A stretch of 12,874 nt of DNA from NCBI GenBank assembly GCA_023248915.1, contig JAHFDQ010000115.1:1-12874 (forward strand), given 5' to 3'. The notes beneath the pieces were generated by a model. That model saw nothing but the letters and a program-made list of their open reading frames with translations. It was not told where the DNA came from and searched no databases. Position 1 is the first letter of the stretch, and every line of letters starts with the position of its first letter. A program made the position numbers and the translations under genes. Below are positions 7,720 to 12,874 of this stretch, piece by piece. The stretch is from Archangiaceae bacterium (GTDB taxonomy: Bacteria > Myxococcota > Myxococcia > Myxococcales > Myxococcaceae).

Positions 7720-7811
7720 GGGGGCGGTCTCCTTCGGCGAGTGGGCTTGCTGGAAACCTTGGTCGCCGGCCCCGCGCGAACGGCTAAACGGACCCGGCGC
7801 CAATTCCCAGC
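7720..7811. promoter_or_regulatory. Divergent intergenic region between the TSP3 cluster and the Ig-repeat gene
   Basis: These 92 bases must hold, or lie next to, the start signals for the five-gene minus cluster and the plus-strand Ig-repeat gene. For the plus strand the best guess is TTGGTC (7759-7764), 18 bases, then GCTAAA (7783-7788). This is a weak sigma-70-like match with a short leader. For the minus strand a GGAATT lies near 7807-7802, resembling an ECF -35 element, but no -10 element stands at the right distance. No clear operator repeat is visible. Confidence 0.35.
7729..7734 (-). promoter_or_regulatory. Shine-Dalgarno that fixes the TSP3-gene start
   Basis: On the minus strand AAGGAG lies nine bases before the ATG at 7719-7717. 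No other start in this frame, including those of the longer reading to 7848, has such a site next to a signal peptide, so it decides the start. Confidence 0.75.
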
Positions 7812-8522
7812 GTGAGCGCGCATGACAGGCTGCCTCCGCTTGCGGCACGATGGCGGCCCGTGTTGCTGCGAACCTTTCTCTCGGTGGCCCTTTGCCTTAG
7901 CTGCGCCCGCGCCGAGGCGGCGGTGGCGGTGGTGCGAAGCGTGGCCGCCAACGTCAACGCCGGGGACCAGCCCACCGTCGTCTTCAACCTCACGCCCGCT
8001 CCGGGCAACCTGCTGGTCGCCTTCGTCGGTTACGTCACCACCCAGACGGCGACGCCGCCGGACAGCAACTGGGTTCTGGTCGAGAGCGCGGACTCGGACC
8101 CATACAGGACGGCCCGCCTGGGCATCTGGTACTACAACGTCCCGGCGTCGCCTCCCAGCACGTACACCTTCACTTTCTCCACCAGCAGCCTGGAGAGCGG
8201 CGTGGTGTTCGAAGTGTCCGGGCACGACGCCGCCATGCCCATCGACCAGCCGGGGCTGGGCACCGGCCTCACCCCGGGCATCTCCACCACCATCGGCACG
8301 AGCTCAGTGGTTCCGACGGTGGTCGGCGACCTGGTGCTCGCCGGCGCGAGCACCGACGGCAACGAAACGCTGGTGGGCGTGTCGGCCGGCTGGACGGCGG
8401 ACAAGCAGAATGTGCCGAGCGGGAATCCGTTTCACAAGACCTTCACCGCGCTCAGAAACACCAACGCCTCCGACACCTTCACCGCCATTTCCAACACCTT
8501 CACCTTCGCCGTGGCGGCGGTG

Positions 8523-9143
8523 GCGAAGCTCTCCTTCGTCGTTCAGCCGACCAGCGTGGAAGCGGGGACGGGAATCGCCCCGGCCGTGCAGGTCGCGGTG
8601 CAGGACGCCTTCGGCAACACGGACTCATCCTCCACGGTCTCCATCACGGTCTCGGTGGCAAGCAACCCCGGGGGCGGTGCGCTGGGCGGCGCAACCGTCG
8701 CCGACGCGGTGGGGGGCTAGGCCGCCTTCCCCGGGCTGACTCTGAACCGGGCGGGACCGGGCTACACGCTCGAGGCCAGGTCCACCGGCCTGCCGGGGGA
8801 GACGAGCGCGGCCTTCGACGTCCTCGCCGGCGCTGCGGCGAAGCTGGCCTTCGTGCGGCAACCACAGAGCGCCGTCGCCGGCGCTCCGCTCCCGGTCAGC
8901 GTCGAAGTGGAGGACGCGCTCGGAAACCGGGTCGCGTCGTCCGGGGCCGGCATCGTCCTGGCGCTCGGCGACAACCCTGGCACGGGAACGCTGCGCGGCG
9001 TCACCTCGCTGACGACAACCGGAGGCCTGGCGGCGTTCGGCGGGCTTTCCGTCGACCGACCCGGGACCGGCTACACCCTCACTGCCTCGTCCACCGGCCT
9101 CGCCGGCGCCGTCAGCGCACCGTTCGACGTCGCCACCGGAGAC
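8523..9143 (+). repeat. Two tandem Ig-like modules in the interrupted gene
   Basis: Module one (8523-8837) and module two (8838-9143) align over their length. Both have the A-K-L-x-F-V-x-Q-P opening, an E/Q-D-A-x-G-N turn, an N-P-G-x-G stretch and the GxGYTL strand near the end, followed by STGL and FDV. This internal homology shows that the sequence after the TAG belongs to the same protein as that before it. Such modules are common in extracellular bacterial proteins as spacers or adhesive domains. Confidence 0.8.
8718..8720 (+). other. In-frame amber codon where the sister module has leucine
   Basis: The codons read GGC-TAG-GCC-GCC-TTC, against GGC-CTG-GCG-GCG-TTC at the equivalent place in module two. 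No frame change is needed on either side. A single-base change from a leucine TTG codon would create it; from CTG two changes would be needed. Confidence 0.8.
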
Positions 9144-9337
9144 AGGGCCCGCTTCGCGGTGGGCTGCGACTGCGGGTCGGCAGGAGGCACAGCCGGTTGC
9201 TGGCCCTGGGCCCTGGCCGGCCTGCTGGCGCTGGCTCGGCGGCGAAATGGCCTCAGTCCGCGTTCGTGACACGTAGGCACCCTGGCGACCCACAGTGCCA
9301 GGCGCCCTACACCCGGACCGAAAGGCGGGCCCTTTGC

Positions 9338-9367
9338 TTGAGGCCCGGCCCGAATGGACCCGATAAT
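9338..9367 (+). promoter_or_regulatory. Candidate sigma-70 promoter for the cysteine-repeat lipoprotein gene
   Basis: TTGAGG at 9338-9343 and GATAAT at 9362-9367 are separated by 18 bases and match the housekeeping consensus at four and five of six positions. GATAAT stands out in such G+C-rich surroundings. Transcription would begin near 9374, giving a leader of about 25 bases that includes the Shine-Dalgarno site. The intergenic space 9270-9399 also contains a 6-base stem (9326-9331 with 9342-9347) with no T-run. Confidence 0.45.
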
Positions 9368-9385
9368 CGTCTTGGCCGGCCTCTC

Positions 9386-9391
9386 GAAGGA
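9386..9391 (+). promoter_or_regulatory. Shine-Dalgarno GAAGGA of the cysteine-repeat lipoprotein gene
   Basis: GAAGGA ends eight bases before the ATG at 9400 and supports that start. The ATG is followed by a basic N-terminus, a hydrophobic segment and a lipobox. Confidence 0.65.
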
Positions 9392-9399
9392 CGACACCC

Positions 9400-12066
9400 A
9401 TGAGACCCGATGACGTGAAGCGAGGGCCCCTACGGGTGGGGACCGGCCGAGCTGCCCTGGAGCTGTGGCTGTGCGCGGGCGCGGCACTGTCCCTGTGCGC
9501 GTGCGGCAAGACGACGTTCAGCGTCGAGGCGAAGGACGGTTTCGACGCCGGTCTCTCTTGCGCCGGGGGCACCGCGGAGTGCGGCGCGCGGTGCGTCGAC
9601 CTCCAGGGCGACCCTGCCCACTGCGGCGCGTGTGACTTCGGCTGTGACGCGGGAGAGGTCTGCTCGCTCGGCGCCTGCGGGTTGAACTGCGCCGGAGGCA
9701 CCGCGCGGTGCGGCGACCGGTGCGTCGACCTGCAGAGCGACCCTTCCCACTGCGGCGACTGCACCGCGCTCTGCGACGCCGGCAGTGTCTGCTCGGCGGG
9801 CGCCTGCGGCCTCGCTTGCAACGGCGGCTCCACCCGGTGCGGCGACCGCTGTGTCGACGTCGTCGGCGATTCTGCCCACTGCGGTTCCTGCGATGTGGCC
9901 TGCGATGCCGGCACCTTCTGCTCGTCAGGAGCGTGCGGCCTGGTCTGCACCGGCGGAACCTTCCTGTGCGGCGCGCGCTGCGTCGACGAGCAGACCGACC
10001 CGGCGCACTGCGGCGGGTGCGAGGTCGCCTGCGACGGCGGCACCGTCTGCTCGTCGGGCGCTTGCGGCCTTTCGTGTTCGGGCGGCACCAGCCAGTGCGC
10101 AGGCCGGTGCGTCGATGAACAGACCGACCCCAGCCACTGCGGCGCCTGCGCCACCGTGTGCGCCGCGGGTGAGGTCTGCTCGGCGGGCGCTTGCGCGCTT
10201 GCGTGCGCGGGCGGGGCCTCCAAGTGCGGAACGAGGTGCGTCGACGAGCAGACCGACCCGGCGAACTGTGGCGGGTGCGGAGCCGCCTGCGGCCCGGGCG
10301 ACGTCTGCTCGAGCGGCGCCTGCGGCCTGTCGTGCGCCGGAGGGACGACGGTCTGCGGCAACAAGTGCGTGGACACCCAGCTCGATCCGGTGCACTGCGG
10401 CGGCTGCAACTCGGGTTGCGACGCGGGCCAGGTCTGCGCTGCGGGCGCCTGCGGCGTTGCCTGCGCCGGGGGTACCACCCTGTGCGGGGCGACGTGCGTG
10501 GACACCCAGGTCGACCCCGCCCACTGCGGTAGCTGCGCCAACACCTGCAGCGCGGGCAAGCTCTGCTCGAGCGGCGGGTGCAACCTTTCCTGCGCGGGCG
10601 GGTCAGTGCTGTGCGGAACGACGTGTGTCGACACCCAGCTCGACCCGACGCACTGCGGAAGCTGCGCCAACTCCTGCGACGCGGGTCTGACCTGCTCGGG
10701 CGGTGCCTGCGAGCTGAAGTGCAGCGGCGGCACCACTGCCTGCGGGGCCGTCTGCGTCGACCTCCACGTCGACCCGTCGCACTGCGGCGACTGCACTCTC
10801 GCTTGCGGCCTGGGGCAGTTCTGCAACTCGGGCACCTGCGAGTGCGTCGTGGGCGAGCTCTGCAACGCGGCCTGCGTCAACACCCAGGTCAGCAGCACCA
10901 ACTGTGGCCAGTGCGGCGTCGCCTGCGCCTTCGACGAGACCTGCGTCGCGGGCGGGTGCGTCGTCCGGGGCTGGGACCCTGTCGGGGCGGCGGTCGACCC
11001 GAGCCCTTCCCCCGCGGAGTACGGCCACGCGCTCGGCAGCGACGGGGTGACGCCCTGGGTCGCCTGGGCCGCCGAGGAAGCGCCGGCCGGCAGCATCTAC
11101 GTGCATCAATTCGCCGCAGGCCAGTGGAACCAGGTGGGCGGCAAGCTGTCGGGCGTCGCCACGGGCGCGCGGGCCCAGGTCGACATTCAGTTCAACGGCG
11201 GCACTCCCAACGTCCTCTTCTTCGATTCCGCCCCCCAGCCGCAGCACGTGATGAAGTACGAGGCCGGAGCCTGGACCGAGGTAGGTGCCCCCGGCTACTT
11301 GCCCCGGTGCTCCGTGCTGTATTCGGCGGCGCTCGCCTTGGAAGGCCCGGCGCCCTACGCCGTCTACCTCGGCATGGGCGGGTGCGGCGTTGGCGTCGGT
11401 TACTCGAACCTGCAGGGGTTGTCGTGGTTGGATTGGCCGCTGCCGCCCAGTCCGTGGCCCGGCCTGTTGACGAGCGCGGGCAGCGGAAACGCGGACGTCG
11501 CGTGGGACGGCGCTCGGGCGCTCGTCGCGCTCAACGAAAGCGGCATCAACGTGGTTCGGTTCTGGCAGCCCGGCCCGCCCGGGGCATGGGTCAACCTGGG
11601 AGGGGCCTTGAACGTTGGGGGGCCGACCGGCGCGGCCACGACGTCCGCCCAGTACCGATCCATCGCCACCGCCACGGACGGAACGCCCTACGTCGCCTGG
11701 GCCGAACCGTCGCCCGGGAACGGGCCGCCGGTCGTCTACGTCAAGCGATATCGGTTGGCGACCGGCTGGACGCTCTTGGGCGGCGGCAAGGTGAGCGGGT
11801 CAGGTTCGGCAGACTACCCTTCCATCGCCGTCGTCGGGGGGACCCCGACGGTCACCTACGTCGAGCGGAACGGAGCCTCGGTCGACGAGATCTTCGTCCG
11901 CCGCTGGGACGGCACGGCCTGGCAGCGCGTCGGCAAGCCCTTGAACGTGGTGCCCGGAGAGTCCGCTTCATTCCCGTACCTCGTCGGCATCGGCGCCGTT
12001 CCCTACGTCGCGTTCCGCGAGCCGGCGTTTGGCATGGGCCGCGTCTACGTCCGGCGCTTCCCGTGA
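9400..12066 (+). CDS. Lipoprotein with ten to eleven 8-Cys (Stig1-like) repeats and a seven-bladed beta-propeller
   Basis: The 888-residue product has a signal peptide with lipobox LCAC, so Cys35 is the likely lipidated residue and the protein should be envelope-anchored. Residues 52-481 are ten tandem 43-residue repeats. Each has eight Cys at fixed places, built around the motifs CxGGT, CVDxQxDPxHCGxC and CSxGACG; a degenerate eleventh unit occupies 482-520. The spacing resembles Stig1-type cysteine-rich repeats common in myxobacterial proteins, and the cysteines probably pair as disulfides. From Trp525 to the end, seven segments each open with a Trp-containing strand (WDPVG, WNQVGG, WTEVGA, WLDW, WVNLGG, WTLLGG, WQRVG). 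Most contain a TPYVAWAE-like strand and end in a VYVKR-like strand, suggesting a seven-bladed propeller. No catalytic site is visible, so binding or adhesion is most likely. It follows the interrupted Ig-repeat gene on the same strand but appears to have its own promoter. Confidence 0.88.
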   Translation: MRPDDVKRGPLRVGTGRAALELWLCAGAALSLCACGKTTFSVEAKDGFDAGLSCAGGTAECGARCVDLQGDPAHCGACDFGCDAGEVCSLGACGLNCAGGTARCGDRCVDLQSDPSHCGDCTALCDAGSVCSAGACGLACNGGSTRCGDRCVDVVGDSAHCGSCDVACDAGTFCSSGACGLVCTGGTFLCGARCVDEQTDPAHCGGCEVACDGGTVCSSGACGLSCSGGTSQCAGRCVDEQTDPSHCGACATVCAAGEVCSAGACALACAGGASKCGTRCVDEQTDPANCGGCGAACGPGDVCSSGACGLSCAGGTTVCGNKCVDTQLDPVHCGGCNSGCDAGQVCAAGACGVACAGGTTLCGATCVDTQVDPAHCGSCANTCSAGKLCSSGGCNLSCAGGSVLCGTTCVDTQLDPTHCGSCANSCDAGLTCSGGACELKCSGGTTACGAVCVDLHVDPSHCGDCTLACGLGQFCNSGTCECVVGELCNAACVNTQVSSTNCGQCGVACAFDETCVAGGCVVRGWDPVGAAVDPSPSPAEYGHALGSDGVTPWVAWAAEEAPAGSIYVHQFAAGQWNQVGGKLSGVATGARAQVDIQFNGGTPNVLFFDSAPQPQHVMKYEAGAWTEVGAPGYLPRCSVLYSAALALEGPAPYAVYLGMGGCGVGVGYSNLQGLSWLDWPLPPSPWPGLLTSAGSGNADVAWDGARALVALNESGINVVRFWQPGPPGAWVNLGGALNVGGPTGAATTSAQYRSIATATDGTPYVAWAEPSPGNGPPVVYVKRYRLATGWTLLGGGKVSGSGSADYPSIAVVGGTPTVTYVERNGASVDEIFVRRWDGTAWQRVGKPLNVVPGESASFPYLVGIGAVPYVAFREPAFGMGRVYVRRFP
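9553..10842 (+). repeat. Ten 129-bp tandem repeats, each encoding 43 residues with 8 Cys
   Basis: Units begin at 9553 and every 129 bases after that (9682, 9811, 9940, 10069, 10198, 10327, 10456, 10585, 10714). All ten are exactly 43 codons long with no insertion or deletion. Cysteines fall at unit positions 3, 10, 14, 24, 27, 31, 37 and 42. Neighbouring units 4-6 share CVDEQTDP and units 7-9 share CVDTQxDP, as expected if the array grew by local duplication. Confidence 0.93.
10843..10959 (+). repeat. Degenerate eleventh cysteine repeat at the propeller junction
   Basis: Residues 482-520 keep the Cys spacing of the second part of the unit (CVNTQ, NCGQCG, CAFDETC, GGC) but lack the GGT opening, and DPxHCG is replaced by SSTNCG. 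It is shorter than 43 residues and leads directly into Trp525, the first propeller strand. Confidence 0.75.
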
Positions 12067-12079
12067 CGTAGTTGACGCC

Positions 12080-12104
12080 GGGCGCGCCGTCCGGCGCGGA
12101 GCCC
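12080..12104. terminator. GC-rich hairpin between convergent genes
   Basis: CGCGCC (12083-12088) pairs with GGCGCG (12093-12098) around a 4-base loop, and an outer GGG/CCC pair (12080-12082 with 12102-12104) can close it with a small bulge. It lies in the 38 bases between the stop of the cysteine-repeat gene (12066) and the stop of the LolA gene (12105), where a bidirectional terminator would be expected. No T-run is present on either strand, so the call is tentative. Confidence 0.35.
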
Positions 12105-12874
12105 TTACTCGTGGAACCGGCCAGCGTCGGGCTTGACCGCGGGTGCCTTCGCGGCGTCAGGAGTCGCCGATGCGTCCGGAGCGGCCGGGGATTTTATGCC
12201 GGCGGCCGGCGGCTGGGTCAGGTCCACCACCTGAGTCCCGGGGGGAGGCGTCAGCTTGAAGTGCTCGGCCCCAACGCCGGTGTTCGTCTTCACGTCGAGG
12301 AAGGTGATGGCGTTCTCGCTGCCGTCGGGGTCGACCACCGTCGACCGCACCACCTGGGCCGTCTTCGGGTCGACTTCCAGGCGAATGCGCTGAAACCGCG
12401 GGTCGGCCAGCTTGGGCGTCAGCTCGAGCAGGGCGCCCAGGCACTTGTCGCAGGGCGGCGCGGCGATGGCGAACTCGTCGGCCAGCTTGCCCTGGCCCCA
12501 GAGGAACGTGACCGACGCCGAGAGCTGGTTGGTGCCGATGCTGGCCTTGGTCAGCGTCATCGCCTCGGGGTCGAGCGCGTAGACCTTGTCACCGGCGAGC
12601 ACGAACGTCTTGGGCGAGGGTTTCTCGTACTCCCAGCGCATCAGCCCGGGCTTCTTGAAGGTCACCTGCCCGCTCGACTTCTGCACCCGCTTGAACGCCT
12701 TGTAGGTGTACTCCTGCCGGAAGCTGGCCTGGAAGTCGGCGCTCTTCTCGTAGAAGGCCTGCACCCGGTCGACCAGCGCCTTCACCTCGGGCGCCATCGG
12801 GGAAGGAACCTGGGCGGGCGGGCGCGAATTCCCCGCGTCGGGCGCCGCAACCGGCGCCGCCGACAGCCACGCCA
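12105..12874 (-). CDS. lolA: LolA-like periplasmic lipoprotein carrier, 5' end outside the window
   Basis: LolA collects lipoproteins from the inner-membrane LolCDE complex and carries them through the periplasm to the outer membrane. The visible product, read to the window edge, is about 255 residues. The frame stays open upstream of the ATG at 12797 and encodes WLSAAPVAAPDAG, which looks like the end of a signal peptide, so the true start is beyond base 12874. Counted from that ATG, the LolA fold is seen in FQASFRQEYTYKAFKRVQKS (22-41), GQVTFKKPGLMRWEYEKPSP (43-62), FVLAGDKVYALDPE (65-78) and the later strands VDPKTAQVVRSTVVDPDGS and ITFLDVKTNTGV. Two features are unusual: a CDKC pair at 116-119 and a Pro/Ala-rich tail of about 35 residues (195-230) that E. 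coli LolA lacks. The gene converges with the cysteine-repeat lipoprotein gene. Confidence 0.82.
   Translation of the reverse strand, partial: AWLSAAPVAAPDAGNSRPPAQVPSPMAPEVKALVDRVQAFYEKSADFQASFRQEYTYKAFKRVQKSSGQVTFKKPGLMRWEYEKPSPKTFVLAGDKVYALDPEAMTLTKASIGTNQLSASVTFLWGQGKLADEFAIAAPPCDKCLGALLELTPKLADPRFQRIRLEVDPKTAQVVRSTVVDPDGSENAITFLDVKTNTGVGAEHFKLTPPPGTQVVDLTQPPAAGIKSPAAPDASATPDAAKAPAVKPDAGRFHE

Larger units (their letters stand above)
7812..9269 (+). pseudogene. Secreted Ig-repeat MYXO-CTERM protein interrupted by one in-frame TAG
   Basis: Read through one stop, this is a single 485-codon frame. It starts at GTG 7812 with an N-terminal signal peptide (basic start, hydrophobic core about 16-30, AxA-type site at ARAEA). 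Residues about 38-235 are a beta-rich domain I do not recognise (GNLLVAFVGYVTT, LGIWYYNVPASPPSTYTF). Two homologous bacterial Ig-like modules follow, at 238-342 and 343-444, both starting AKLxFVxQP. The C-terminus (about 451-478) is a classic MYXO-CTERM tail with GCDCG, a hydrophobic stretch and LALARRR. Codon 303 is TAG, so ordinary translation would yield 302 residues (7812-8720): secreted, but missing half of module one, all of module two and the surface anchor. The frame stays open and conserved after the stop, which points to a recent mutation or a sequencing error. No good Shine-Dalgarno precedes the GTG, so the start is uncertain. Confidence 0.75.

Noticed and set aside
7780..7811. An ECF-type promoter for the minus cluster around GGAATT (7807-7802)
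   Set aside because: The only -10-like element (CGTTTA) is about eleven bases away, too close for an ECF promoter.
5278..7815. An 845-codon open frame on the plus strand opposite the TSP3 and 361-residue genes
   Set aside because: Its Val/Ala/Gly-rich repeats are the reverse complement of the Asp-rich TSP3 repeats. The minus-strand genes have signal peptides, recognisable domains and a good ribosome site.
7720..7848. A longer start for the TSP3 protein at 7848, adding 43 residues
   Set aside because: The added residues would precede an obvious signal peptide and overlap the divergent gene; the ATG at 7719 has its own Shine-Dalgarno sequence.
9553..10842. The repetitive, regularly spaced array as a possible CRISPR
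   Set aside because: The repeats are contiguous, 129 bp, diverged and coding, with no short identical repeats separated by unique spacers.
8625..11096. An 823-codon open frame on the minus strand, antisense to the cysteine-repeat gene, with a repetitive Pro/Gln/Ser/His-rich product
   Set aside because: It is the shadow of the 129-bp repeat array. Because the unit is a multiple of three, an antisense frame open in one unit stays open in all. It has no signal peptide or known fold and crosses two plus-strand genes, one of them well supported.
9400..12066. A biosynthetic-enzyme label for the cysteine-repeat protein; from memory, proteins with such repeats have sometimes been auto-labelled tryptophan synthase
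   Set aside because: The protein has a lipobox, disulfide-type repeats and propeller strands, and no TIM-barrel or tryptophan-synthase motif.

Overview
The window is G+C-rich DNA that looks like a myxobacterial (Myxococcota, former Deltaproteobacteria) chromosome. Two divergent genes encode secreted proteins with MYXO-CTERM-type C-terminal sorting tails (a Cys, a short hydrophobic stretch, then an Arg cluster). Lipoproteins, thrombospondin type 3 repeats, 8-cysteine Stig1-like repeats and an ECF sigma/FecR pair, all common in this phylum, fill most of the rest. Apart from rimO and lolA there is almost no core metabolism. No RNA gene, insertion sequence, CRISPR array or phage gene was seen.

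Layout. Positions 1-1907 (+): the 3' end of an unrecognised gene, then rimO, the ribosomal protein S12 methylthiotransferase, six bases downstream. Positions 2039-7719 (-): five tightly packed genes. Read from 7719 leftwards they are a thrombospondin type 3/MYXO-CTERM surface protein, a secreted protein with a beta-rich C-terminal half, an ECF sigma factor, a zinc-finger/FecR/TPR-like anti-sigma protein and a beta-helix lipoprotein. The last three are joined by 4-base stop/start overlaps, so they are almost surely co-translated. Positions 7812-9269 (+): a divergent gene for a secreted Ig-repeat protein with a MYXO-CTERM tail, interrupted by one in-frame TAG at 8718-8720. Positions 9400-12066 (+): an 888-residue lipoprotein made of ten 43-residue 8-cysteine repeats, a degenerate eleventh, and an apparent seven-bladed beta-propeller. 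Positions 12105-12874 (-): a LolA-like periplasmic lipoprotein carrier whose 5' end lies outside the window.

How the parts may fit together (inference). The five-gene minus cluster reads as a cell-envelope regulatory module. The anti-sigma/FecR protein would hold the ECF sigma factor at the inner membrane, and the lipoprotein, the secreted beta-rich protein and the TSP3 protein would be its envelope partners or targets. The two neighbouring plus-strand genes also encode secreted or surface proteins, so 2 to 12 kb is largely an envelope-protein island. The least routine items are the single nonsense codon in an otherwise intact repeat gene, the regular cysteine-repeat/propeller lipoprotein, and the composite anti-sigma protein wired to a beta-helix lipoprotein. 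I see no clearly unprecedented enzymatic or defence system.
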